Assembly: GCA_007026445.1 (NCBI GenBank)
Contig: VDMD01000041.1
Coordinates: forward strand, 62,001-126,000
Length of the DNA stretch: 64,000 nt
Reading direction: 5' to 3'
Source of the DNA: Schizophyllum amplum
Lineage: Eukaryota; Basidiomycota; Agaricomycetes; Agaricales; Schizophyllaceae
Both the position numbers and the translations under genes were made by a program. Positions 11,251 through 21,860 of this stretch are shown piece by piece (position 1 is the first letter of the stretch; each line of letters opens with the position of its first letter). The notes under the pieces were generated by a model. The model was not told the DNA's origin. It searched no databases and worked only from the letters and a program-made list of their open reading frames with translations.

Positions 11251-12854
11251 TCATGACGGCGCCTCTGTCTCTTCTGCGCGGCCAGCGGTGCGCATGAGCC
11301 GGCGCAACCGCGAGAGTTCGGTGGCCAGCTCTCTGAAAGCACGTCGTGAGCACACCAAGCAAGGGCAAAGGCAGAACACGTACTTCGCTGTATTATTAGC
11401 CTCCTCGCTCTCTTTATTGCTTTTATCCATGGCAGCGCGCATGGCGGCGACCTCCTCCGACCACGCCTGCTCGAGCTCCTTGCCCAGATGCGTGTCCTCC
11501 TCGCGAAGCTGCCGTGACGATTGGCGCGCGGCTTCCGCTTGCTTGACGTCCTCGACCAGGGTGCGGTACTTCTTGCCCATGACCTCCGCGTCGGTCTTCC
11601 ACTTGTCCTCGCGGCGGCGGATGTCTTCGCGTAGACGGTCGGTGTCGGTTTTCCATGACTCGGTGAGACCCTTGATGCTGTCTCGTAATGTGATGTATTC
11701 GCGCTCTGATTTGGAAGAGAGGGCGGTGGATTCGGCCAGGGAGGACTCCATCTCGCGCATTGTCTTCTTGTTCGTGGTGGTTTCGGTCTTTAGCTGGGAT
11801 TTGAGGCTGGTGACCTCGGCCTCTGCCTTGCGAGCGCGCTCGAGGACCTTCAAAGGTTCAGCGATGCACGTGGAGTGATACAGGGGGACGCACCTCTTGT
11901 AGCAAGCGCTCTTTTCGAGCGACGACGTTGTTGAGCCCCTCGTTCTCTAGTCGTAACCGCTCCCTTCCCTCTCTGAGATCCTCGACTTGGCGAGTGAGCT
12001 GGGCGACGCTCCGCTGTGACAAGCGGAGTTGGGCCTTTGTATTTTCGAGGGCGTTGCGCGCGTTGATGACGCCGGTCTGCAGATCGGCAAGCACCTTGGT
12101 GGTCCCGCCGGGTGTCATCATGGATATCCTCCGACTGGGACTTGGTGGCGGGAGCAGCGAGCCGGATGGCGGGGGGTCGCTGTCCGGGAGTGTTTTGGAG
12201 GAGGTGCCGTTCGGGGACTTGGGAGGGGGCATGGGGAGGCCGTCATCCGCCAGGGCGCGGGCGTTGCCTGGATCGGAAGAGGTCTGATCAATGAGCGCTC
12301 GAGGGGAAAATGTGCGTCAGGTATACAGACCTACAGATGAGACGGGGATGCGGCTGAGCGTGCGGGTGGGGCTGGATGCGCGGCGGGCGGCGGAGGAGGA
12401 GGTGGGGATGCCCTCCCGAATGCTGTTGTCGTCGAGAGTGTCGCGGCGGGGGAGCGGGAGACTGGAATCGGGGCCGGCGATGCCCTGGAGTACCTCGTAG
12501 CTCGAGCGCTTGCTCATTCTGGGTGCGACCGGGGAGGTAGGCGACTGGTCTTCGTTGAGGGAAATGGAGGATATGCGCGGCTGGGAGTGTAGCATGGTCT
12601 CTAGACTGTGGAGCTGGGCGGTCTGGTGTCGTATTGAGTGCTTTAGCGTAGAGACCTGGTTGCGAATCGCGACTGGACGCAAATGTTGGTGATTGCGTTT
12701 GCAAACAAGCATACAGGCACACACCTGAATCATCAAAGGCGACGGAGGGACTGCCGCGCCCTGAGCGCACAGACGAGCGCGACGAGGGGCGCGTCGGCGA
12801 GTCCCTGCTCTTTGCTGGCGAGCGCGTGCGTTCTGGTATGGAGGAGACGGACAT
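11251..12854 (-). CDS. She3-like coiled-coil protein (SWI5-dependent HO expression protein 3 type)
   Basis: The protein begins MSVSSIPERTRSPAKSR, a Ser/Pro-rich head. An intron joins VAFDDS to VAIRNQVSTLKHSIRHQ. A disordered stretch is followed by the block PGGTTKVLADLQTGVINAR, which I associate with basidiomycete proteins annotated as She3-domain. Long coiled coils then continue to the end (QLTRQVEDLREGRERLRLEN, EVTSLKSQLKTETTTNKK, ELATELSRLRRLMRTAGR). Yeast She3 is an adaptor linking mRNA cargo to a type V myosin. Whether this protein carries mRNA is inference from the family name. Four or five exons are evident. The start ATG at 12854 follows no competing upstream ATG in frame within the exon. 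Confidence 0.7.
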
Positions 12855-13189
12855 GGTGGTAGAAAGCAAGGAAGGTGGTAGCACACGCGAGTCAGTAGTC
12901 CAAGTTGCAACCCTGCTCGATGAGCGCGGAGTCCGGACGAGCCGCAGCTGGCACCACCACGTGAACCTTCTGATTCGAACCTTCACGTGAGTCACACAAG
13001 GTCTCCATTGGTCGTGCGGCTTTGCGCGGGTCGTTTCAAGCACTTGCTGTCCTCCAAATTTCAGACTTTCATGTTGAGTATGTCTTCTACATTACATCAG
13101 CGCAGCAGCGTACGTCGGGATTGCGTCAGCGGTACATAACACATCCTAAACCATACGACCCGTCAGGCTTCAAGCTTCAAGCTCCAGAG
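12855..13189. other. Intergenic region upstream of the She3-like gene
   Basis: About 335 bases hold the promoter of the She3-like gene and the 3' flank of F-box 2. The sequence contains a heptamer repeat at 13166-13185 immediately after the F-box 2 stop and nothing else recognisable. Confidence 0.6.
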
Positions 13190-15093
13190 TCAAGACCTTC
13201 CTGCCTGTGCCACCCATGCACTTCTTGCAGCGCGCAGCTCCTGCCCGACTACCATGCTAAAGGGTAAAAGCTCCCCTCTCAGGCAGTCCACCCGGGATGC
13301 CTGCCCCGTCACCATTTTCCATCCATCCTTGTCCCGTCGGATGTCGTAGGCCCAGGACGTACTGGGCCAGTCGCAGTCCACAAACCACTGTAAATGTTGC
13401 AGCCGCGTACATTTCTGCGATATCGCGCGCACACCGCGCGTGATGGTCGGTTCATGACGGTCCATCCACACTTCGTCGAGGTTGACATCCTCGTCGCTCA
13501 GCCAGACCCGCCGGCCGAGGATCCGGCTCAGTTCTTGCAGCACAACTTGCGTCTGTACTTCCGTGATGTCGCAGAGACAGTGCGCCAGCGTCGGCTCATG
13601 CTCGTCAATGTAGGGGATATACGATGGGAGGTCCATGCCGTCGAGTACAGGCATTCTTTGTTCGGTGTGCCAGGATCTGGTGTTGAGGTCGTGGTGGAAG
13701 ATGAAGGTCTCGAGAGACTCCCAGTGTGACAGCAGTTGGCCTAATTGCTCCTTTTGACCGACATCAAGGGATGGTCTTCACCAGGAGAAAAAATCGTGCG
13801 CACCATGAAGTCCTCAACCAACGACGTACCAGCGAACGACTGTGCCGTGGGCCCACACCAACCAAAAGACAATGCAAAGTGCCGTATATGACGAAAAGAA
13901 AAGTCAAGGGGCCGATCCAAAAGCGCTGTCAAGGCGTCGTGCTCCGCATCGCCGTCCATGATATTGGCAAGCCGAAGGGCCAAAGAAGTGATTTTGAACG
14001 GCGTACCGTCGACGCCTGCATTGCCATCCCTCTCCCTCACAAACGCAAACCCATCGACCCACAAATTCGTCCACACAAGCCGCGGATCGCTCTTTTCCGC
14101 CCTCGACCGCCTCCCCACATCCGTCTTCTCCGGCCAGGTGTACGACCACTGCTTTACGCGCCCACACATCACATCCATGACGTTCTCCAGGCGGCAATCG
14201 CCTTTCCGCCCACCGCAGTCCGCATTCACCTCCTCTAGCCGCGCGTTCTGGGCGACGATGTGCAGCACATCGGTCGGTGCGAGCGCGGTGCGATGCACGA
14301 CGAGGACGCGGAGATTGGGGTATAGCTCGGGCAGGCGCGTCACCAGATCCAGCGGGTAGCGAACGGCTTCGTGGAGGGCTAGCGTGCGGAGGGAGGGGCA
14401 GACATGAAGGGCTTTACCCTCGCGGTCCTTTCTCTCGATACAGTGGTAGTTGCGACAGGAGAGCTTGCTGCTGTCCGTCGTCTTCCCGACGAGCCGGAGC
14501 AACTCCAAATGCGGGAAGTGGGAGAGGTCGGGAAATTCGCGGGATTGCCAGCGCATGGAGAGGACTCTGAGGTTCTTGCACGGACCAAGGATATGCATGA
14601 TGGTGGGCCTGCACTTGACAGCCAGGGAGGTAAAACTTTGCAAGTTCCATGGCGACCGGTCGGCGTTTAACAGGTGCCAGCAGTACTCGCTGAGATCGAC
14701 CGACTTGCTACAATGATGGTCCCGCCACTCGAAGGTCGGATATCGCCTTGTCCCCACGAGCATATGTCTAGCGAATAGACGTCGTTAGCAACGAACGCCA
14801 TCTCGTGCGACCACGTACCGTATGTACTCCTTGTAGCAGGGGTATTTCGTAAACAGCCGAGTAAGCGCCACAAGGGGGCGCGCCTTCAGCACATATCCCG
14901 TGCACCCGTTTGCCTTGACGGGTACGCGTAATTCGGCAAAGAGGTAGGGGAGCGCAAATGCGCGCAGCCGCCGGCTGACGCGCGACAGGACCCCATAGAC
15001 GGAGAGGCGAGGGGGCAGCCGTTCCCAGTGGGAAATATAGCGCGTTATGTGCTCGAGCAGCTCGTTGGGGAGGTCGTTGAGAGTCCGTAGCAT
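13190..15093 (-). CDS. F-box protein, local family member 2
   Basis: The start MLRTLNDLPNELLEHI at 15093 opens an F-box that runs through YGVLSRVSRRLRAFALP. Exon 2 holds divergent leucine-rich repeats (LELLRLVGK, PSLRTLALHEAVRYP, LYPNLRVLVVHRTALAP). The final exon, after an intron near 13740-13800, has SHWESLETFIFH. It continues into the family C-terminal module LGRRVWLSDEDVNLDEVW-MDRHE with WPSTSWAYDIRRDKDGW and VVGQELRAARSAW. Relative to member 1 the intron positions are the same. It is divergently transcribed from the Rab-GAP gene with only about 150 bases between starts. An SCF adaptor role is inferred from the F-box; no substrate can be named. Confidence 0.82.
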
Positions 15094-15241
15094 GGTATGT
15101 ATGTACGCAGGGGGACTGTTGGGATGCCAAAGTGATGGTCGAGAGCAGCAGGCGGATGGGCGGGCCGGTCTACCAGCGGTGCCTCTGCAGGCGACAACGC
15201 GCTTCGCACCCACCACCACCACCATTAATCACACTCGGTAT

Positions 15242-17103
15242 ATGTCCACCGACGCGCCAAAACCCGAGTTCGAGGAGAAAGCGCCAATCAGCCTGGATGA
15301 AGACCTCCGGGCGCTAAGCCTGGAGCCCGGCGGATTCGGGGCTCGCAGAGCAGAGCTGTGGTGCGTGGCGCCCAAGTCTTCGCTCGCGCTCTGCGCTCAT
15401 CCCATCATCTCAGGCCGAAATTGCTTGGTGCCAAGCCATTCGAGGAGCGGGTCACAAAGGAGGATGAGGTGTCCCACCCGGACGAACGACAGATTCGGCT
15501 CGACACAGATCGCAGCTTCGTCATGTATCCCGTAGGTGAACTCGCCTCTTGACGGTCGAGGGGCCGCGGCACTGACAGAACCCAAGATCCCTCGGACGAC
15601 AAGGCGCCTCTGCAAGAGGAATTGCACAGGCTCATTGTGTCGATCTTCCGGAAACGACGGAAGTTGAACTACTTTCAGGTGTGGATGGTGTACTTCGAGA
15701 CGGACAGCCATGTTTAACAGTCTTCTGCAGGGATATCACGACATTATCTCCGTCTTGTTCCTCACGCTACCAGAAGAAGTCTGCTTATCTACTGCAGAGA
15801 AGATGAGTCTGCACCGACTTAGAGACTCAATGGGCGCAAGCCTTGAACCAACGCTTGGGTTATTGCGGTACGCGACAAGCCCTTCTACCCTCTCGTACTA
15901 AGTTCTCTCAGGGTAACCCGAAACCTCCTCCGAGTATGCGATCCACCCTACGCTGACCTGCTCGAACGGTACGCGGCCGTGAACTTGAGCTTTCACCCCC
16001 TCGTGTCTTACATGCCCCTGCAGCAATGCCCCGCTCCCCTTCTACGCCCTGTCCAACCTCCTCACGCTATTTGCACACGACATCCCCACGTTGCCGCTCA
16101 TACAGCATGTGTTCGACTATTTGCTGTGCAGGGAACCGCTAGCGGTGGTGTATCTCTGCGCGGCGGTGAGTCGCATCTCTCCTTTTATAATTGAGGTAAC
16201 TGAATAGATGGGCGCCTCCAGGTCCTGCTATCACGCAAAGATGAAGTGCACTGGCTCGAGCAGGAGGATGAAGAGGGTATGATGCATAGCCTCCTCAGCA
16301 GCCTTCCCGACATCACGGACGGCGAAGAAAGTCAAGTACTAGTCGGGGACGATATCAAAATATCTGCTAAGGATGAAGACACCTACCTACCCTTGGAGGC
16401 CGACGCAGACGAGTACTCCCCGTCAGATGTTGTCTACCCAAAATACGAAGCTGTAGCGGACGATGGCGATGCTACAGCAGAGGCAGCAATACCACTACCA
16501 CCTTCCCCATCGCCAAAATTGAGGAAACTGGCTCACGAACCCAGCTCCGAGCGCCAGAGTTCTGCATCGCAAGGCCCACCACGCCCAACCCTATCCTTAA
16601 CCTCCCTTCTGCAATCCTCCGACGCCCTCTACGCACAATATCCACCCACGCACCCCGGCCTCCGCCTCGCCTCCATCATGGGCCCGCAAAGCGTCGTCTT
16701 CACCTGGAACGACCGCATACCGGACGACGACGCGGAGAAGATGGTCGAGCGTACCGACCTCGTCGTCTACCCGAACCTTGACGAAGAGGAAGCGATGGCC
16801 GATGCTGCAAAGGCCAACGACGCCAGGACCAAGGAGTCCGACCGCAACAAACGCCGGCCGCGCCGCAAGCTGCACAAACGCTTCCGCCTGCGCGACCGGC
16901 GCGTCGTGATGGTGGCGGGCGCGGTGCTGGTGCTGGGCGTGGCGATGGCGGTTTATGGGCAGAAGCAGGGTGGCCGGGGTGGGCTGTTGGATATGCTGCG
17001 GGACTCGGAGAGCCGGCGGCATTGGATGCAGCTTGGGGGGTGGGTCGGCGGGGCGGTGGTGGGTATTGGGGGGCGGTTGCGCGGGTTGGGGGACTTGTGG
17101 TGA
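15242..17103 (+). CDS. GYP8: TBC-domain Rab GTPase-activating protein, Gyp8/TBC1D20 type
   Basis: TBC proteins accelerate GTP hydrolysis by Rab GTPases. Gyp8 and TBC1D20 act on Rab1/Ypt1-type Rabs at the ER and Golgi. The spliced protein has GFGARRAELW joined to PKLLGAKPFEE. It then shows the catalytic arginine-finger motif IRLDTDR (IxxDxxR) and the glutamine finger in YFQGYHDI. LPFYALSNLLTLFAHDIPTL and VFDYLLCREPLAVVYL complete the domain. A long acidic, disordered region follows. Near the C terminus VVMVAGAVLVLGVAMAVYG is a single membrane segment after a basic stretch, matching the tail anchor of this subfamily. Both catalytic fingers are intact. Introns are short and most exons join cleanly. 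Confidence 0.88.
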
Positions 17104-17363
17104 ACCTTTGATTGCAGGAAACCTCGACCTGAGCACTCATGTATTCCTCATTAAGTATACCAGATAATTTATGTGGATGAAGAGTTCTGAGTCTCTGGTG
17201 GATTAGGCAGTCTGATCGCAGTACTCATTCTCCAAGTTCATCGGCGTGCGGCAAACCGGCCCGATCAGCTTGCTCGTGTGTCTTCTCTCGAAGTCGCTCT
17301 GCGATCACGACTCTCTCGTCTGCAGCCCGCTTCTGCCGTCGCACTCGTTACGCTCGATATGCG

Positions 17364-19220
17364 ATGAAAACTCTCAACGACCTTCCTAACGAGCTACTCG
17401 AGCAGATTACGCGGTATAACCAACATTGGGACAGACTTCCGTCTCGCCTATCGGTCTATGGAGTATTGTCGCGAGTCAATCGCCGCCTGCGCGCCTTCGC
17501 CATCCTCCATCTCTTCCGTAGGATATACATGCCCTTGAAGACCACGGGCAACTTGACATATGTTTTAAAACCGCGGCCTCTTCTGAGATTAGCTCGCCTG
17601 CTGGAGGACAGCCCGCAACACAAGCAGTATATCAAGTGCGTGTTCGTATGACCTGCAGACGGACTTTGCTAAACGTATGCAATATCCAGGCATCTCTTTA
17701 TTGGTCGCAGGGACTACCCAATTTTTGCCTGGGAAGACTCTGACCGCGCGACGTCGGCCAAGCTTAGCAAATACACATGGGAGCTCTTGGACGCCGAACG
17801 GACTCCTTGGGATCTACAAAGCTTCGTATCCTTGACCATCGGGTGCGGCCCTTCCACCCTGCGGCTTCTCAGCACATGCGTCAATCTGAGAACGCTTGCC
17901 ATGAACTGGAACACCTCAGACTTTCCCGACGTATCCCACTTCCCGCACCTCGATACGCTACGGCTTGTGGGGAGAATGATTGGCTTTAAGGAACCTGTTG
18001 CTCAGTTTCGCTGCTGCCGATCGACTAAACCCTGTGCCTCCCTTCGAACGTTAGCCCTACACGGCGCCATCAATATCCCGGAGAACCTTACAGAGCATCT
18101 GCACGAGCTATATCCCAACCTTCGCGTCCTCACCGTCATAGACACTGCGCTCGCGCCGGAGGACCTTTTGCGCATGGTCGCTAAACACAGGGGGCTGGAA
18201 GAAGTGAATGTGGATTTTCCTGGACTGCCGAAAGGCTGCCGACTGGACAACCTGATGGATATAGCATGCGGCCGCGAGCGCGACTGGCCGTTCGGTCTGG
18301 AAGTCGTGGATATACGAAGATATTTACGCAGGCAAGCGTGGAGCAGAATTCTGGTAGCAAATTTTGCGTTTGTGCGCGAGAGGCGGGCCGCTACAACCAG
18401 CGATTCTCACATGGACGAACCCTACAAGATCACGTCGTTGGCTCTTTGCCTCATGCCCAATATGAATGACGACGAAGAGGTCGACGACTTATCGGCTCTG
18501 CTGGACCAACCCGCTCGATTTCCGTACAAGGACATCCGTCACCTTGCACTCTCCTGCATGCTCGGGAACATCAGTTATCGAGGTTGCAGGCTTGTCGATA
18601 CCTTCATGGTGTGCTTCCTCGTTTGCCTGTGTGTTCTCTGACTTACCCGATCCCAGTTACGCTTGGCCACGCATCTCTCGCATTGGGAGTCTCTCGAGAC
18701 CTTCACCTTCCACCGCGATCTCCTCGAGCAAAAATGGGTCCGAGCACGCGACAGAATCCCCCTCCTCGACTACACTGACATCCCGTCCGGCTTCGCAGAG
18801 TCCTACAACGAGGCGCCCACCCTGGCGAACTGCCTCATCGACTTTTCGGACGACGACATCAGAGACTGCCTCGCGGAGCTGAGCCGTATGTTGGGCCGGG
18901 ATATCCAGCTTGAGGACGAGGATATCGACATCGATGGTGTATGGATGGATCGGCATGAATCCACGATGGAACGAGGTGTGCGCAGGATCGCGGAAAAATG
19001 CCCCAAGCTGCGTGCGGTGCATTGGTTCATGGACGTTCGGTGCTCGAGGATCTCCTGGCAATACAAAATCCACCGAGCCAATGGTGGGGGCAAACGCAGC
19101 GTGACGGGGCGGGCGTCAAAGCCGGGCTGCTTGCCGGGAGAACTGTTCCCCTGGTCACCGGTGGTCGGACAAGAGCTGTGTGCTGCGAAGAGGGCGTGGC
19201 CTAGGCGGTATGAGCACTAG
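17364..19220 (+). CDS. F-box protein, local family member 3
   Basis: MKTLNDLPNELLEQITRY begins an F-box ending near RVNRRLRAFAILHLF. Exon 1 ends about 17635 and exon 2 restarts near 17692, at the same place as in the other copies. The leucine-rich region includes PHLDTLRLVGR, ASLRTLALHGAINIP and LYPNLRVLTVIDTALAP. The last exon (from about 18657) shows ATHLSHWESLETFTFHRDL and the shared module LGRDIQLEDEDIDIDGVW-MDRHE. It also carries ISWQYKIHRANGGG and VVGQELCAAKRAW. This is the only intact member on the plus strand, and it faces away from members 1 and 2. The decayed copy at 19573-20040 lies 350 bases downstream. SCF function is inferred. Confidence 0.82.
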
Positions 19221-19572
19221 TTTTATGTGTTCTCGAATGCTACTTACACCTGAAGGAACGGATATTGTGGCAAATATGCGTTATGGACGAGTTTGTGCCC
19301 CGCACATGACTATTTCTACATCACGATTCCAGTCTGAAGGCGTGGCGCGCTGCTCGCTTTTCACCGGCGCTCAATGGCGCTCTCAAGACGGGCGTTCCAT
19401 CAAGCGTTGGCTTTCGACATTTGTAACGCGTACAAGTCAGTGATTCGACGACCCAGATCATGTCACTGACGCACTCGACTGTTTTCTGTGGACTTTGTGT
19501 GGCATCGCGGAGGACATCTTCCGCGTCCTGCATTGCTGCAGCACGCCTGCGCCCACTCTCGACGACCATCCG

Positions 19573-20040
19573 ACCACGCTCGACGACCTTCCGAACGAAC
19601 TCCATGATATATTGCGAATCCAATACTCGGCATGGTGGCACTGCCGTCGCACATCGCCTCATAGGAGCCGACGTTAGTTAATCGTCTTCGCATTCTCTCG
19701 GAGCCGGAACGTGCAATGATGTTTCGGGAGACTCTCAGAGGGGAAGTGGAGGTAAGCGACACCGAGCTCGACGTATATGGGTTATGGATGGACCGCCATG
19801 AACCGACAATGACAATCACTCGCGGCATGCGCAACATGATGAGGACGTGCCGAAGATGCGCGCATCTTCCATTGGTTTGTGGACGAGACTTGGACGGAGG
19901 CGTCCTGGCTGTACCCAATCCAGCGCGACGAGGACGGGAAGCAACGGTTCATGACGCAGCGGTCATCTTCCTTTCATGATGAGATGGTTAGGCAGGACTA
20001 CGTGCCGCCTTGAAGGTTGCGTGGGCTGGGCGTAATGACT
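19573..20040 (+). pseudogene. Decayed F-box family copy
   Basis: TTLDDLPNELHDIL at the start matches the first F-box residues of the neighbours. The next recognisable part is already the C-terminal module (VEVSDTELDVYGLW-MDRHEPTM), so the whole leucine-rich middle is missing. The remaining homology jumps frame: PKMRA, then HWFVDETWTEASWLYPIQRD with EDGK, then LRAALKVAWAGR. Each lies in a different frame from the preceding block, giving at least three frameshifts. No continuous product is possible. It is in tandem, same strand, with member 3, its likely source. Confidence 0.8.
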
Positions 20041-20421
20041 GCCCCGCGTAGTATCACCTCCTACGTAGGAAATGTGACGATCCTTCGTCACCCGGCTGCA
20101 TAGCAAGGACCAGATTAAGGCTTATAATTAGGGCAAGCCTAAAGACGTGCTATAGGTAAGCGCTTGGCAGGTCAGTAGAGGTACGGGTTCATATCAACCG
20201 TGACTAGTGACTCGTCTGTCACGCTGCTCCTCCTTCATTCCCACTCTCATGATGTCACGTTGCAGCACTGTACTCCACCCGTTGGGAGGCGAGCAACGAG
20301 CGCAGCTGAGGTTCCTGGTTTATAAGTGACGATCACCCTTGCTTTCCCCCATCACCTCTGCCTACACCTCGTCTTTCGTACTCAACCTCTGCCCATCAAC
20401 CACCACAGGCCTCTACCAACC
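20041..20421. other. Intergenic region before the orphan gene
   Basis: It holds a CCTACGTAGG palindrome (20060-20069), a 7-base-stem hairpin at 20074-20091 (GTGACGA with a four-base loop) and a TATAAG core element at 20321-20326. No ORF of note. Confidence 0.5.
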
Positions 20422-21387
20422 ATGTACGCACTCGACGGCTCAGAAGTCAGCCTGCACGCATATCTCCCGCGCTCCCCCCAGTGGAAGAGCACTCCGTCGC
20501 GAGACGTGATCAACAGGCGCATGCTCGACGACGTCCGGCGCCATTCCGTGCGTGTACGCCACGCTCTCATGGCATCCGACCACGACGCCTGGTCCGCCGC
20601 CGCACTCGACTTCGTATACACCGTCATCCGCCTCGCGGAATGGGAGCACGCCTGGGCTGCCGAGGACGGCGCGGTCGACTACGGGCAGGCAGTCCCGCGT
20701 TTGAACAAGATCCGGGATGAATGGATGGGCCGGGCGTCGACGAAGGGCTCCGCTAGCGCGCAGCAGGAGGGCGCGTCGACGTCTAGGCCTCGCGGGTCGT
20801 CACCCCGCGCTGCCTTGGCCGCTCAGCAAGGGCAGCACTACTACGCATCGTCGCAGTACGACAACGACGCAGCACCGCCGTGGGTCGCGCCCAAGCGAAC
20901 CGATATGCGGCTTTCTGACACTCGACCTTCGAACACAGGAGTCCCGGGGGAAGCGAAGAAGACTGAGCGTTCAGCGCCAGCCACGCCTCCTTCACCGCCG
21001 CAGTCCCCGCTTATCCACCGCCCTACCCTTGACGCTTCACCTTCCCGTGCGCCCTCTGCTGGCCCTCCGCCCCTGCTAATGCTGGCGAAGGCAAGCGGGA
21101 CGTGGCCGCCATTCACGTCGCTCATCGCGAGCGGAGGAGTCCCTCAGGACACCGCCGCTCTCATGAACGCGGTCCGTGATCTGACTTCGCGATTGCGGGC
21201 CCCGTCTGTGTCCACTCGTTCAGCACGCTCATCCGGTCGACCACCGATGACGGACACGCTCCAGGATCTCTCGCGTGTCCTGAACCAGCTGAACAACGTC
21301 TCGCACGCAACGCGGACCCGGGTTAGCAGTGGGAAGGAGCCGACGGCGAAGCGGAGGCACGGCAGGACCGCGAGTAAGCAGCAGTGA
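20422..21387 (+). CDS. Orphan protein, helical N terminus with Pro/Ser-rich tail
   Basis: I do not recognise this protein. One uninterrupted exon encodes about 321 residues from MYALDGSEVSLHAYLP. A GTG-initiated extension to 20326 exists but lacks an ATG, and TATAAG at 20321-20326 suits the 20422 start. Residues 25-110 look helical and amphipathic (VRHALMASDHDAWSAAALDF, VIRLAEWEHAWAAED). The middle is disordered and rich in Ser, Pro and Ala (TPPSPPQSPLIH). A second helical patch is near ALMNAVRDLTSRLR and DTLQDLSRVLNQLNNV. The C terminus is basic (KRRHGRTASKQQ). The lack of introns is unusual in this window. There is no signal peptide or membrane segment. Confidence 0.6.
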   Translation: MYALDGSEVSLHAYLPRSPQWKSTPSRDVINRRMLDDVRRHSVRVRHALMASDHDAWSAAALDFVYTVIRLAEWEHAWAAEDGAVDYGQAVPRLNKIRDEWMGRASTKGSASAQQEGASTSRPRGSSPRAALAAQQGQHYYASSQYDNDAAPPWVAPKRTDMRLSDTRPSNTGVPGEAKKTERSAPATPPSPPQSPLIHRPTLDASPSRAPSAGPPPLLMLAKASGTWPPFTSLIASGGVPQDTAALMNAVRDLTSRLRAPSVSTRSARSSGRPPMTDTLQDLSRVLNQLNNVSHATRTRVSSGKEPTAKRRHGRTASKQQ

Positions 21388-21860
21388 AGACTTCGTGGAG
21401 AACAACGCGGGCCTCTGTCGGTACTTCACAATTTTGGCTTCTTGCAGGCGAGGCGGCGCTTGCTCAATCATCATCCCCATATGGACATGAATACTTAGTT
21501 ATGTTGCGATCATCGTTCCAAGTCTTCGGGTTTGCTCGTTCCATGTTGAAGCTTGAAGATTGCTTGAAGAATAGCAGAACAACGTTGTTGAGGAGTACAC
21601 CCCGCCTCCAACACGTTGACTATATACATACCGCAAGGCCCTCCCCTGCATTATTGTGATATACGAGAACAATGCATGAGAAAGACGATTGCCTTTTGCG
21701 TGCCACAAGACAGGCGGCGAATGCCCAAATGCGGAATTGTGTTTCGTTTCCTTTTGTCTGTCGGACCCGAGGCCTTCCTTGGAAACCATTCAAAAGGGTC
21801 GCGGGCACGTCCCGCAGCGTCCTGCCTTGCTCTCAACGCTCACTGTCCTCTTTCCTCAAT
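21388..21860. other. Intergenic region, orphan to HMG-box gene
   Basis: About 470 bases carry a TTGAAGC-type repeat at 21546-21570, near the presumed 3' end of the orphan gene, and the promoter of the HMG-box gene. The open frame extending upstream to 21672 is not counted as coding because no family feature supports it. Confidence 0.5.

Noticed and set aside
10658..11368. Minus-strand ORF of 236 codons
   Set aside because: Low-complexity Ser/His/Leu composition, overlap with the end of the She3-like gene and no domain; it arises from the purine-rich plus strand.
12955..12990. GGTTCGAATC-like sequence suggesting a tRNA T loop
   Set aside because: The adjacent bases do not form the required 5-bp stem, and no cloverleaf fits.
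20060..20091. Palindrome and short hairpin that might be a regulatory RNA or terminator
   Set aside because: Stems of 5-7 bases are expected by chance in this much DNA, and no associated gene end or U-tract is present.
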